Notes: a model not told the origin generated them from the letters alone. 55,405 bases of DNA from Burkholderiales bacterium (GCA_025359985.1 JANYDB010000045.1:1-55405); one strand, 5' to 3'; shown: positions 45,927 through 55,212, counted from the stretch's first letter. Translations and numbers: made by a program.

Positions 45927-47657
45927 TTAGCCAGCTTTAAACAACTTGTCATAAGCGGCCAGCAGGGTCTGATGCATCGCGCTACCTTGCATGTCGGGGC
46001 CCAGTGTTTCCAGACCGAAGAAACGTTCGCGGCGGCTAATCAGTGCCTCGGCCTGGCGGACCGGTTCGGCACCGTAGAGCAGCACCATGGCATGCCGATA
46101 ATTATCTACATCATCAACATTGAGCATGCTTTCAATGCAGCGATACACCAGCCTGCGGGCGGGTAGCAGATCGGCAAAATGATGGATCCAGTCACAGCCT
46201 TCGAGGATCGCTTCTTCATCATTGACGACAAGCGCCAGCAGGGTTTTTAATTCACCGATGCGTAATTGTTTCCAAGGCGTGTTGTCAGGTATGGCAAGGC
46301 CAAGAATTTCCCATAGCGGACGATCATCGCCCATGTTGATGGTCTGCAAATCAGCGAGCAGCACAGCACATTCTGCTTCAGTTAATTCAGCCAAGCGCAC
46401 CAGCGCGGGCCGAATCGAATTGCCGACACTATTGTTTTCCCACTCAAGATCTTCCACCGGATAAATTTCGGACATGCCAGGCACCAGAATGCGGCAACTG
46501 TAAGCGCCCTGCTCGCTAAAATCAGCCACGTAAATATCTCTACCTTCACCGTGAATACAATTCACCAGCCATTGATAATCTTCTTCGGTGGTGGTGCTGA
46601 AATTCCAGTTTGCAAATGCAAAGTCCGGCTTATCGCTCATGAAGTGCCAGCTAATCACGCCGCTTGAATCAACAAAATGAATTTCTAAATTGTTGACGGC
46701 ATTAATTTCTTCCATATCAAAGCCGGGCTCGGGAAAGCCTTCCAGCGCATTGAGCGAGCGCCCCTGCAGCAGCTCGGTCATCGCGCGCTCCAGCGCAATC
46801 TCAAAGCGCGGATGGGCGCCATAGCTCGAAAACACACCCTGATCTTTTGGATGCACCAGCGTGACGTTCATGACCGGATAGACGCCACCGAGTGACGCAT
46901 CCTTAACCAGAATGCCGAACCCCGCTTTACGTAAACCATCAATACCGGCGCGGATATTGGGAAAGCGCGAGATGACATCATCCGGCACATGCGGCAAACA
47001 CAGGCCTTCGCTTATGATGCGGTACTTGACATGACGTTCGAATATTTCCGACAGCGCCTGGGTGCGCGCTTCCATCAACGTGTTGCCTGCCGCCATGCCG
47101 TTGCTGACATATAAATTGCCGATAATGTTTACCGGAATGAAAGTCTCAGCACCATCTCTCAACCGCTTATACGGCAGCGTGCAGATGCCACGTTTAATGT
47201 TGCCGGAATTCAAATCCACCAGCACCTCGCCATCAATCGCACCATCCGGATTATAGAAAGTATGTAATTCAGAATTCAGCATTGCCGCTGGCCATTTGCC
47301 GTCAGGTGTGGGCGCAAACCAGCGCTCCTGCGGATAATGCACAAAGCCACGATTAGCGCGAGTTTCACCGAGGTAAAAATGAGTCCAGAAATAATGCGTA
47401 CCGAGACGCTCAAAAAATTCGCCATAGGCACTCGCCCGCGCCGCTAATTCGGTCGCGCCTTTACCATTTGAAAACAGCATCGGGCATTCATGGTCTTTCA
47501 TGTGCGTAGACCAAATGCCATCAACCTCATGCAACAGCGACGACTCATTCAGTTTAAAACCGCGCGCCGCCAGCTTAGCTTGCATGGTGGCGATGGTCGA
47601 TTCAAGCGAGGCATCTTTGCCGGGGATGAAGGTGTCGTTGGTGGTAGCGGTGATCAT
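45927..47657 (-). CDS. ycaO: YcaO protein (RimO-associated type)
   Basis: This 576-residue ATP-grasp-like YcaO protein has the length and layout of E. coli YcaO (586 residues), with a C-terminal extension after the YcaO core. Family signatures are NGKGATELAARASAYGEFFE, EARTQALSEIFERHVK and ELLQGRSLNALEGFPEP. E. coli YcaO supports RimO-dependent methylthiolation of ribosomal protein S12. It has no azoline-RiPP context here, so I do not link it to the peptide genes 45 kb away. Start ATG 47657 lies after AGAAATCC. Confidence 0.9.
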   Translation of the reverse strand: MITATTNDTFIPGKDASLESTIATMQAKLAARGFKLNESSLLHEVDGIWSTHMKDHECPMLFSNGKGATELAARASAYGEFFERLGTHYFWTHFYLGETRANRGFVHYPQERWFAPTPDGKWPAAMLNSELHTFYNPDGAIDGEVLVDLNSGNIKRGICTLPYKRLRDGAETFIPVNIIGNLYVSNGMAAGNTLMEARTQALSEIFERHVKYRIISEGLCLPHVPDDVISRFPNIRAGIDGLRKAGFGILVKDASLGGVYPVMNVTLVHPKDQGVFSSYGAHPRFEIALERAMTELLQGRSLNALEGFPEPGFDMEEINAVNNLEIHFVDSSGVISWHFMSDKPDFAFANWNFSTTTEEDYQWLVNCIHGEGRDIYVADFSEQGAYSCRILVPGMSEIYPVEDLEWENNSVGNSIRPALVRLAELTEAECAVLLADLQTINMGDDRPLWEILGLAIPDNTPWKQLRIGELKTLLALVVNDEEAILEGCDWIHHFADLLPARRLVYRCIESMLNVDDVDNYRHAMVLLYGAEPVRQAEALISRRERFFGLETLGPDMQGSAMHQTLLAAYDKLFKAG

Positions 47658-48014
47658 AGGATTTCTTTATGAGTGATATTGAGTGATATTAAGTAATAGG
47701 CAATGCGGACGACGAGCAGAATAAATAAGGCTTGAACAATAAACGATGAACGAGAGCATCAATGGGTGATAAGACTAACACCAGAAGCGGGCCGGTTTGA
47801 TTTCATCAAACGGCAAGACGCAGTGTACTTTAATTTTTATAAACTCTAGAGCAGGCGCGGGTCAACAGCTTTTTTTGGCTTGAAACACCCGTGGATACTA
47901 GTGTTTGTATTTTTATTTAGCCCTCATTATTTGGCGCGAATGAATAGCAGCTTATGACAAACGAGTGATATTCTCATACCTGGTAATGACATTCCAACCC
48001 ATAAGGATGATCCG
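47658..48014. other. Divergent spacer with repeat copy B
   Basis: This 357-base spacer contains a short direct repeat (GAGTGATATT twice, 47671-47690), an inverted repeat CCGGTTTGAT/ATCAAACGG (47794-47815) and repeat copy B. AAGGATGATCCG precedes the rightward gene at 48015. Confidence 0.5.
47841..47906 (+). repeat. 66-bp palindromic repeat, copy B
   Basis: It aligns end to end without gaps to copy A in reverse orientation. Shared blocks are AAACTCTAG at the start, GGCTTGAAACAC at offsets 37-48 and ATACTAG-GTTT at the end. Confidence 0.65.
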
Positions 48015-48593
48015 ATGAACCCCGCAAAAATAAGCGCTCTCCTCGATACTTTAAAAGCGGCATGCAGCCGACAATTTCGGTTTAATCCGCGACGGGTTGC
48101 CGCTAACATGCGCTATGTGAAAACGGAGGGCAACGCACCAAACCTGGTTCATATTTTCCGCGATTCTCACACTCACTCACAGATCGAGCTGAAGCTGACG
48201 ATGGTGACACTGCGCGAACGGCAGGCCGACGATACTCACCACGCCCATTGGAGCGAAGCCGAGAAAACGCGTTACCGCCATACCGATGCCGAGATCGATG
48301 CCGAAATCGTCGCGAAACAGGCGGCGTTCGATTACACCCGCAGTTGTGCGCTCTATCAAGACCATCGGGAATTTTTACTATCTCACAACAAGAGCTGGCC
48401 TACTTATCAGCCCGGCAACCCTACCGCGCGTGAGGCCGCTCGAGCGCTAATCGGCACGCTGAGCGCCGCGCATGATCCGCGCCTCGCCGACTTCGCCGCA
48501 CAGATGCAAACCGACGACGCGGAAGAGCTGACGCATTTGCTGCTGGCCCCTTGCCATATTGAGGTTGAAGAGCGGGCCCGCCCCGCAAGTTAG
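48015..48593 (+). CDS. Uncharacterised protein, 192 residues
   Basis: ATG 48015 has AAGGA about eight bases upstream. The protein is soluble, rich in charged residues and His, and predicted mostly helical in its second half (HWSEAEKTRYRHTDAEIDAE, then AREAARALIGTL). I recognise no domain. The gene is convergent with the S9 peptidase gene, 43 bases apart. Codon use looks like that of its neighbours. Confidence 0.65.
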   Translation: MNPAKISALLDTLKAACSRQFRFNPRRVAANMRYVKTEGNAPNLVHIFRDSHTHSQIELKLTMVTLRERQADDTHHAHWSEAEKTRYRHTDAEIDAEIVAKQAAFDYTRSCALYQDHREFLLSHNKSWPTYQPGNPTAREAARALIGTLSAAHDPRLADFAAQMQTDDAEELTHLLLAPCHIEVEERARPAS

Positions 48594-48636
48594 TTCAGCT
48601 TGCTCGTTCCGCAAACGGTGCTGCCCAACCCGTGCT

Positions 48637-51600
48637 TTAGTGCTTGGCCGCATCCGTCACCACTTTATTGTCCGCCGCCACCTTCATGAAGCGCTCTTTC
48701 TCTTCTTCGCGATCATTGAATAAAATACCTTTTTTCATCCACTCGGGCGCTGCCGCGCCTTTTAGGAAGTGATCAAAATATTGATGCATGCGCAGCGCAA
48801 AATCTTTTTGGTCAGCACGCCGACGCAGATTGTGCAATTGGCCGTTGTAATTAAAAAGATAGGCTTCTTTTTCATGACGGCGCAACGCGAGAAATAACTC
48901 AATGCCCTGATACCAAGGCACCGCATCATCGGCATCGTTCGCCAAAATCAGCAGCGGGGTTTGCACTTTCGTGATGTGGAAAATCGGCGAATTAGCGAGA
49001 TACACATTCGGCGCTTCATACAGACTCTTGCCAATGCGACTTTGCTGCTGCTCGTACTGAAATTGGCGCGGTAAACCAGAGCCCCAACGAATACCGGAAT
49101 ACGCGCTCGTCATATTGCCCACCGGTGCGCCCGCTTCCGCTGCGCGAAAACGATTGGTTTGCGTGACCATCCAGGCGATCTGATACCCGCCCCATGAATG
49201 TCCCTGAATACCAATCGCTTTTTCATCAATGCCACCCTGTTTAACCAGCGCGTCGATTGCCGGCAACACCGCATCCAGCGCATTTTTACCGGGCTCACCG
49301 AGGGTGTACGCAATATCGGGCATCAGTACCACGTAACCATTGCTAACGTAAAGCGCCGGATTGATACCATTACTCGGCGCAGGGTTGCTGAAATTATGCA
49401 CGTTCTGAGAAAGACGCTCGTAGATATAAACCATCAGCGGATATTTCTTGCGGGGATCAAAATTATCCGGCTTGTAGACGGCGGCTTTCAGGGGCACACC
49501 CCGGGCATTTTTAAAACTCATCAGCTTGCCGGTTCCCCATGTGAACGGCGCCATCTGCGCCACGCCGTCGGTGGCAATCGTTGTTTTGGCGAATGTCGAA
49601 TCTGTGATGTGCAGATCGGGATAAGTATCAAAACGCGACGCGCTCAGCAACAACCGATCTGCATCTTGCGCACGGCCCACATAGCGAAAATTTTTATCGC
49701 CCCAGATGAGACGGCGCAATGGCATGGAACCCGCATTACTTGCCTTGCCAGCCTGGCTCTCCATCGCGGCCTTGCTCAGATTAAACCCGGTCTGAAAAAA
49801 TCCGGTGGCCCTGGTCTCATCGCTTTCGCCGCGCAGCACCAGCGGCTTGCTAACATCGATCCCGCGTTCTTCGTCATCCTCATCCAACGGATTGATACGC
49901 TGCACGCGCAGACGCACCTGGGTCTTGCGGCCCTCACCACGCGTCAGATTGATGGCCGTACGACCATCCATAAAAATCTGCCATACATCAAAACGGTCGT
50001 AGATCAACAGCGATTGACTGTCACTCATCCAACCGCCGCTCCCATAAGGCCCAGCCGGCCCGGGCGTATCGTGCTCTTCGTTATAGACCGCCACACCCAG
50101 CTTTGCGGTCAAATTTTTGAGGCTGCCATTGAGCGTATCAAGCGCGTGCCAGTGCTTGTTTTGATATACCACCCACCACTTACCGTCGGGTGACCATTGA
50201 TCCTGCGCCATAGCGCCACTACCACCGCCGCCGCCCTCACCACTAATGCGAAACTTTTGTACAGCCAGTTTGCGCATGCCGTTGACCGGATTGATCACGT
50301 AGAGATCAGCATAATTATCGTCGTAGTCAACCAGACGACGATAGCGGCGATCATCCATGCCAACCGCACGATTGCCATCATCGCTAAGCGATACGCTACG
50401 CAGGGTTTCATCGGCAAGCTGGGTGTAGCGGCGGGTAGTCAAATCCAGCACCCCACGATAGCTGCGGTTGCGGTCCTGCAGTGCACGTATTTTTTGCATA
50501 GGCTGAACCTGGTCATCATTCCAGCGCCATAAATCCGCAACTACTTTTTCTTCATCAGTTGGCCCTGCATTGGGGGCACGCGGCAATTTACCCGGCAGCA
50601 TTGCGGGCACATAAAGCTTTTTACCATCACGCGAAAACGCCACAGCACCCAGAGCACCCACAGCACTCTTATCACTGACCACCATACCAGTCGGGAATCC
50701 GGCAGTTGTCGATGACACGACTTCACCTGCATTACCCGCAGCGTCTGCTTGACGCGACCAGAGATACAGTTTGAATTGCGGCATCTTTGCCCCCGCATCA
50801 TCGCGATCACTCAGGAAAGCCACCTGAGTTTGTTCGCGATCCCACACCAGTTTGCTGTATTTGCCTTTACCGCTTAGCAGCACCACAGGCGATGCGATTG
50901 TTTGTGGAGCGATTGCGTACACGCCATTATCAGTGGCCGCTTTTGAAGCGGTGGCAAACAGCAATGTTTTGCCATCGCGCGCGAAAGAAGATTCGATTAC
51001 ATCGGCAAAGCTACGTTGATGGCCGGTTGAGAGATCACGCAGGACGAGTTCGGTACCATATTTTTTCTTGGCTGCTGTGTTAGCTATGGTTTTTGCCCCG
51101 GTGGCGGCCTGATCGATTTCGCTGGCCGCGTTGGTCGCTTCATTTTTTGCAGCATCCGTTTTTATGGCATCGGTTTTGATTTCTTCTTTTAAATAAGCTA
51201 CCCATGCCCCGCCTTTTGCAGGCACCTGCATGCTTTTGACATTGGCGATACGCACCGCCTGGGCGCTGCCCAAATTTATTATCATTAAACCACCCTTGGG
51301 CATTTCTTCGGGCTTCTTGCGCGCCACTCTTGCCGCCTGCGTGTCCACTTTTGTCGGGTAAGTTGTCGCGACCACAAATCGGCTATCGCTGGTAAATACG
51401 ATGCGAATGGCACGCGGGATGGGCGGCGCATCCGGGTTTTCTGTATTGGGTGTCGTCATGGGTGGCGGCAGTGCACCGACCCGTTCGCGACGCTCTTTAC
51501 CCGTTGCCAGTTCGCGTATAACCAGCTCACCATCACCATCCTGCGGCTGCAGCGCATACGCCAGCCATTTACCATCGCGTGACAGCATAGGCGTGGCAAT

Positions 51601-51786
51601 TGTTTGCCACGCATCGAAATCAGCATGCGTCAGCGGGCGCTTGGCGGCGCTGCCATTGGCTTGGACGCTGGCTTTATTAGACCCACTATCGGCAACCGCG
51701 GACAAGCTAAAAGGCAGTGTCAAACAAAATAGCACTGCCGCTAATAATGCACATGAGCTATCGCAACGCGCCAATAATAATTTCAT
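48637..51786 (-). CDS. S9 prolyl-oligopeptidase-family secreted peptidase
   Basis: This 1049-residue enzyme has a signal peptide (CALLAAVLFCLTLPFSLSA), a long WD40-like beta-propeller gating domain and a C-terminal alpha/beta hydrolase. The nucleophile is Ser864 in GIQGHSWGGYQ; the charge relay follows in LANDADDAVPW (Asp) and NGQLHNLRRR (His). About 30 residues rich in Ala, Thr and Lys near residues 200-235 look like an insertion in the propeller. Relatives are dipeptidyl peptidases or acylaminoacyl peptidases. It stands alone. Confidence 0.9.
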   Translation of the reverse strand: MKLLLARCDSSCALLAAVLFCLTLPFSLSAVADSGSNKASVQANGSAAKRPLTHADFDAWQTIATPMLSRDGKWLAYALQPQDGDGELVIRELATGKERRERVGALPPPMTTPNTENPDAPPIPRAIRIVFTSDSRFVVATTYPTKVDTQAARVARKKPEEMPKGGLMIINLGSAQAVRIANVKSMQVPAKGGAWVAYLKEEIKTDAIKTDAAKNEATNAASEIDQAATGAKTIANTAAKKKYGTELVLRDLSTGHQRSFADVIESSFARDGKTLLFATASKAATDNGVYAIAPQTIASPVVLLSGKGKYSKLVWDREQTQVAFLSDRDDAGAKMPQFKLYLWSRQADAAGNAGEVVSSTTAGFPTGMVVSDKSAVGALGAVAFSRDGKKLYVPAMLPGKLPRAPNAGPTDEEKVVADLWRWNDDQVQPMQKIRALQDRNRSYRGVLDLTTRRYTQLADETLRSVSLSDDGNRAVGMDDRRYRRLVDYDDNYADLYVINPVNGMRKLAVQKFRISGEGGGGGSGAMAQDQWSPDGKWWVVYQNKHWHALDTLNGSLKNLTAKLGVAVYNEEHDTPGPAGPYGSGGWMSDSQSLLIYDRFDVWQIFMDGRTAINLTRGEGRKTQVRLRVQRINPLDEDDEERGIDVSKPLVLRGESDETRATGFFQTGFNLSKAAMESQAGKASNAGSMPLRRLIWGDKNFRYVGRAQDADRLLLSASRFDTYPDLHITDSTFAKTTIATDGVAQMAPFTWGTGKLMSFKNARGVPLKAAVYKPDNFDPRKKYPLMVYIYERLSQNVHNFSNPAPSNGINPALYVSNGYVVLMPDIAYTLGEPGKNALDAVLPAIDALVKQGGIDEKAIGIQGHSWGGYQIAWMVTQTNRFRAAEAGAPVGNMTSAYSGIRWGSGLPRQFQYEQQQSRIGKSLYEAPNVYLANSPIFHITKVQTPLLILANDADDAVPWYQGIELFLALRRHEKEAYLFNYNGQLHNLRRRADQKDFALRMHQYFDHFLKGAAAPEWMKKGILFNDREEEKERFMKVAADNKVVTDAAKH

Positions 51787-51947
51787 GCAGATGCTCCGTT
51801 TGGGCTAAAAAATGAAGAGGGATTGAAAATCCAGAGGGCCAAATTGCCAGGCTGCAGGTGCAGCTTACTATATTGAGATAGGCGCGTTTTTAAGGAGCGC
51901 ACGCAAGTGACGGCGATCAACCTCAGCTATTTTTATGGTGACATTGG

Positions 51948-52853
51948 TTAGTCTTCCGCTTGATGCTGCGTGCTCAGCCAATAGCCATCCTTGCGGCTGC
52001 GCTTTAGCTCAAGCGCAAATTTGGAGAATTCCAGTCCGTAGCGCTTTTGCATCGCCTTGGCCTGACTTTCAATCCAGCGCCAACGCGGCTCAAAGGCTGC
52101 ATCACGAAACGCAAATACTAAATAATTACCGTCGTTCTCAACCGGAAGCACCATGATATTGTCAGCAAACACATCCGCAATCATCTGTAGATGGGCAGCT
52201 CGTTCAGCTTTCGGGCCAACCATATTGGCGACCATCACACCCTGCGGTGCCAATGCATCACGCACATCAAGATAAAAAATTCGGGTGCAAACAGAGGCCG
52301 AGAATCCATCACGATCAAATGCATCAATCATGATCACATCGGCATAAGCATCTTGTTGGTATTGGTGCTGATGCTGGTGGTCGGCGTGGTGCCTGTGCTG
52401 GCGTAAATAGTCAGCCGCATCACCCAGCCGTACTTGCAGGCGTGCATCATTCGGCGGCACACAAAATTGTTCACGAAAAGCCAGCACCTGCGGATTAATT
52501 TCAAGCGCTTCAATCTGGGCGAGCGGCAAATGGCGATAGCAATATTTCACCAGTGAGCCGCCGCCGAGGCCCAGCATCAGAATATTTCGCGGTTCATGCA
52601 CGAATAACAGAAAGCTCATCATCTGACGCGTGTACGCAAATGCCAGCGCGGTTGGGTCGCTGATATGCATACTGCTTTGCGTAAATTCTCGCGAGAAATA
52701 TAGTGCGCGTAAATCGCCCTCGTCTATCACAAACGGTTTGTCGTAAGTGCCTGCCAGAATCTGTGCACAAAGCGCAGCCCGATCAACATCTTCAGCTTCC
52801 AGCAAACGGATCACCCCGCTCTCGCCCGTGAATGGATTGGGCAACTCAATCAT
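51948..52853 (-). CDS. Spermidine-synthase-like methyltransferase-fold protein
   Basis: This 301-residue protein has the Rossmann core of SpeE-like proteins: ILMLGLGGGSLVKYCY (SAM/dcSAM loop), IEALEINPQVLAFRE and DVIMIDAFDRDGFSASVC. The polyamine-synthase gate residues are not clearly kept, so a true spermidine synthase is doubtful. A His/Gln-rich insertion (HRHHADHQHQHQYQQ) replaces the loop before the DVIMIDAF strand. It has no membrane segments, unlike the fused spermidine-synthase transporters. Confidence 0.8.
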   Translation of the reverse strand: MIELPNPFTGESGVIRLLEAEDVDRAALCAQILAGTYDKPFVIDEGDLRALYFSREFTQSSMHISDPTALAFAYTRQMMSFLLFVHEPRNILMLGLGGGSLVKYCYRHLPLAQIEALEINPQVLAFREQFCVPPNDARLQVRLGDAADYLRQHRHHADHQHQHQYQQDAYADVIMIDAFDRDGFSASVCTRIFYLDVRDALAPQGVMVANMVGPKAERAAHLQMIADVFADNIMVLPVENDGNYLVFAFRDAAFEPRWRWIESQAKAMQKRYGLEFSKFALELKRSRKDGYWLSTQHQAED

Positions 52854-52943
52854 TGCTGCGATGACCTGAACAATGAGCGGGCTTACATTCGCGATAGCCG
52901 CAAGAGGTACGTGCCTGAGCCTGTACGCGACAGCGATATTTTT

Positions 52944-53096
52944 TTAACCAACGCACGTCTCTTCAAGCTTGCTCAGTAGCATGGCATGGTCGATGTTACG
53001 GCCAGATATACGGCCTGATGAAATATCTGAACGAATCATCTTGCGCAATTGCCGCGCCTCTTTTAAAAGCAGCAGATTTGGCAGATTATTTTGCAT
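52944..53096 (-). CDS. Small protein, 50 residues, overlapping the upstream gene
   Basis: ATG 53096 lies inside the last codons of the 152-residue gene and overlaps it by 11 bases, so translation may be coupled. The product begins MQNNLPNLLLLKEARQLRKM and ends LLSKLEETCVG: an amphipathic, mostly helical protein with one Cys and no signal peptide. The frame has natural amino-acid composition and ends in TAA before a T-rich stretch. No family is recognised. Confidence 0.5.
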   Translation of the reverse strand: MQNNLPNLLLLKEARQLRKMIRSDISSGRISGRNIDHAMLLSKLEETCVG

Positions 53097-53544
53097 CTGG
53101 TTTAGGATCGTGCAGGGCAGTAGCAGGCGTTACCGCACCATCTTTGCAGATATGACAGCAGCGTTCGCAGGTACGCAAGCCGCGCTCGCCCGCACCGGTG
53201 CTGGATTTTGACGTCTGCTTCGCGCGCTGACCCGCCGCACCATTTATTTCGCCTGATATGCGCTGTGTCGTCACCCATGCACCCCAGCAAATTTGCTCGC
53301 CCTCTTCGCAGGTGAGCTTAATCTGCTGCACCGCAGAATCGGGCTTGACTGAATATGCTTTAGTTTTTGAGGGCCACTCTTGCCGCGATTCAGCGCGCGA
53401 AAAAAATTTCAGATTTACCGGCCGCTCCGTGTCATTTATCAATTGAAAGGTCATTTCAGCGGCGCTCGCAGCTATGCTGAATGCGCTAATACAAACGAGG
53501 ATGACGGCACCAAGCAGGCCGCGTGAGAATATTGAGCGATTCAT
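53086..53544 (-). CDS. Secreted cysteine-rich protein of unknown function
   Basis: This 152-residue product has a signal peptide (LLGAVILVCISAFSIAASA). The mature part starts AEMTFQLINDTERPVNLKFF, with TCEEGEQICWGAW that resembles the ends of small ankyrin-free beta sandwiches; a Cys-containing tail (RTCERCCHICKDG) could bind metal or form disulfides. A CxxC-CxxC-like cluster is visible. I do not recognise the family. Clear TTTTTCTCCTG precedes it on the coding strand, i.e. AGGAG before ATG. Confidence 0.65.
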   Translation of the reverse strand: MNRSIFSRGLLGAVILVCISAFSIAASAAEMTFQLINDTERPVNLKFFSRAESRQEWPSKTKAYSVKPDSAVQQIKLTCEEGEQICWGAWVTTQRISGEINGAAGQRAKQTSKSSTGAGERGLRTCERCCHICKDGAVTPATALHDPKPDAK

Positions 53545-53751
53545 TTTTTCTCCTGATGAGGTGATGGTCTGTTTTAATCAAAAAAACATAGCCACTAGAT
53601 ATTACTTAAAAAAATTGCGTCTATTTTAAAAGCAGGAAACCCGAGCTGGCAGCGCAGGCCGAAGCTGATTACGCAAAGGGTAGGAAATAAAGAATCAATG
53701 TCTAAAAAGCCTTGCTTATTATTTAAGCAACACGCGCGATTTAAAAATTCG

Positions 53752-53817
53752 TAAATGCCCTATTGGCGCGCATTTTGGAGAAAAAATAGCTGTAAATAGC
53801 CGTTAATGCTTGAGTTT
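53752..53817 (-). repeat. 66-bp palindromic repeat, copy E
   Basis: In reverse orientation it starts AAACTCAAGCATTAACGGCT and has AGCTATTTTTTCTCC at the core position. It aligns without gaps to copy C, with more drift on the right arm. It lies just downstream of the DUF3297 gene. Confidence 0.45.
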
Positions 53818-53840
53818 CATGCTGAGGTTGATATTGTTTC

Positions 53841-54089
53841 CTACCGATAAAACGCTTCAACGGTGCCCTTTAGCTTGATCAACATTGGCTTGCCTTTGCG
53901 ATCCACTGCCTTGCCCGCAGGCACTTTTACCCAGCCTTCGCTAATGCAGTATTCCTCAATATCAAAACGCTCTTTGCCATTTAAGCGAATGCCAACATCC
54001 TGCTCGAATGCGGCGGCGACATGATGGGGGCTCCGCGGGTCTGCGGAGAGGCGGTCGGGTAGTGGGGAGGTTTGGGTGGTGTCGTTCAT
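53841..54089 (-). CDS. DUF3297 family protein
   Basis: This 82-residue protein matches the family pattern: SPLPDRLSADPRSPHHVAAA, EQDVGIRLNGKERFDIEEYC, SEGWVKVPAGKAVDRKGKPM, LIKLKGTVEAFYR. Function is unknown; it is a conserved small cytoplasmic protein of Proteobacteria. ATG 54089 is supported by the family N-terminus; the same frame opens further upstream without sense. A TATAAT on the minus strand at 54222-54227 may be its -10, giving a leader of about 130 bases. Confidence 0.88.
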   Translation of the reverse strand: MNDTTQTSPLPDRLSADPRSPHHVAAAFEQDVGIRLNGKERFDIEEYCISEGWVKVPAGKAVDRKGKPMLIKLKGTVEAFYR

Positions 54090-54521
54090 GAAAGTATTTT
54101 CAAAAAATAAAGCGTTTAAATAAACAGATTGAATTGGCTTTGCTGACAGGCCATAAACCGTGGTCTGTGATCGAAAGAAAACCTCTTGTCCAGTGACTAA
54201 ACACAGAACCATTGCGCGCAGATTATAGCGGGTCTGGCTCCATTCGCGGGCCGCCCGCCAGGGACGTGATGATCCTGCAGATGTCGATTCAACTTTTTTG
54301 CCACAACCTTGAGGAGCAACAGGCTCACCGACGCGGCATTGAAACCCGGCATTATTTCGGCTACGCGCATCGGGATGCTGTCGTGGAATGTGCCATGCAG
54401 CGCCGGGCGCGGGCTTGAAAACCAGCCGCGCTTCAGAATCCGCTCGCTCTCGTTTGGCTTAATATGACGTGGCTTAATGTTGCTTGCCATCTAGTTGCAG
54501 CGCACAACAAAATCAAAAACG

Positions 54522-54587
54522 TATTACGCCATTTGGCGGGCATTTCGGCACATAAATGTCCGGAAAAGCCCGCCGATGCTGGGGCTT
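54522..54587 (-). repeat. 66-bp palindromic repeat, copy F
   Basis: In reverse orientation, GGCGGGC pairs with GCCCGCC, and ACAT with ATGT, giving a strong nested hairpin. The right half (GACATTT...GCCCGCCAAATGGCG) matches copy D. It lies between two minus-strand reading regions. Confidence 0.6.
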
Positions 54588-54631
54588 GATATCCTATTTA
54601 GCTGAGGCCGCTATCCTCAACTGTTTCTGCG

Positions 54632-54907
54632 TCAGGACGCGCTTTTTTTAGCAGCATCTGCTTTTGCATTCTTCATATCTTGCTTGCCGAGCTCTTCCTT
54701 GGTCAGCTTGACCTTCTTAACTTTTTCGACGGCCTCGATCTTGACTTTTTCTTTCACCACTTTTACTTTCTTCACTTTTTCTTTTACGACGACCGGCCCA
54801 GCCAACGCTAGCTTCGCCGTGCGCTTCGCCTGCTTGGCCGCTACCTCAAGTGACTTCTTGGTCTTTTGATTCTGTCTTCTCAACTTCAACATTTTTGCGT
54901 GGCTCAA
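54632..54907 (-). CDS. Lysine-rich basic small protein
   Basis: This 91-residue protein starts with TTG 54907, preceded by GGAG with a six-base spacer; the in-frame ATG five codons later has no ribosome binding site. It begins MSHAKMLKLRRQNQKTKKSL and then runs in Lys/Val repeats (VKEKVKKVKVVKEKVK, EKVKKVKLTKEEL). About 30 percent of residues are lysine and no Cys is present. Similar small basic proteins occur in Burkholderiales, possibly nucleic-acid binding (histone H1-like composition). The role is not known. Confidence 0.65.
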   Translation of the reverse strand: MSHAKMLKLRRQNQKTKKSLEVAAKQAKRTAKLALAGPVVVKEKVKKVKVVKEKVKIEAVEKVKKVKLTKEELGKQDMKNAKADAAKKSAS

Positions 54908-55212
54908 TTGAATCTCCGGTGATGAAACATGGGATGTGATGCTAGTTTGTTACGGTTTCCAATTCTGAGCTGAAGCTATCGTCGGCAGCGCTTGGGGATG
55001 GCATAAGGAACGCGTTTCAGCCTGGAAACGAGGAGTCATGGTATCAGGTCATTCACGCAGATTGCTATATCTGCATAGGCGCGATACGCAGTGCCGTCGT
55101 ACATCAACGTCTAGATATCGGCCGGCTCATTACTTTGCCGAAAAAAATCATGTAGGGCGTCGGAAAAGCTAACGTGTTTTCATTTATAAAAATCGAGCCG
55201 TCCCGTACACCT
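54908..55212. other. Spacer without recognised features
   Basis: This 305-base stretch lies between the Lys-rich protein gene and the HNH gene. A 44-codon Arg-rich frame at 55038-55172 has AGGAG only two bases from its ATG and does not look like a protein. I see nothing else. Confidence 0.5.

Noticed and set aside
45927-47657. YcaO protein as a modifying enzyme for the double-glycine peptides
   Set aside because: It is the E. coli housekeeping type, lies about 45 kb away, and the six-residue products contain no Cys, Ser or Thr for azoline formation.
54197-54490. Minus-strand frame of 97 codons (MASNIKPRHIKPNESERI...)
   Set aside because: No ribosome binding site, the C-terminal part reads through a likely promoter (TATAAT at 54222-54227), and no family resemblance was seen. 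It may be a scrap, but I cannot support it as a gene.
55038-55172. 44-codon frame with AGGAG near its ATG
   Set aside because: The spacing of two bases is too short and the product is an unnatural Arg-rich string.
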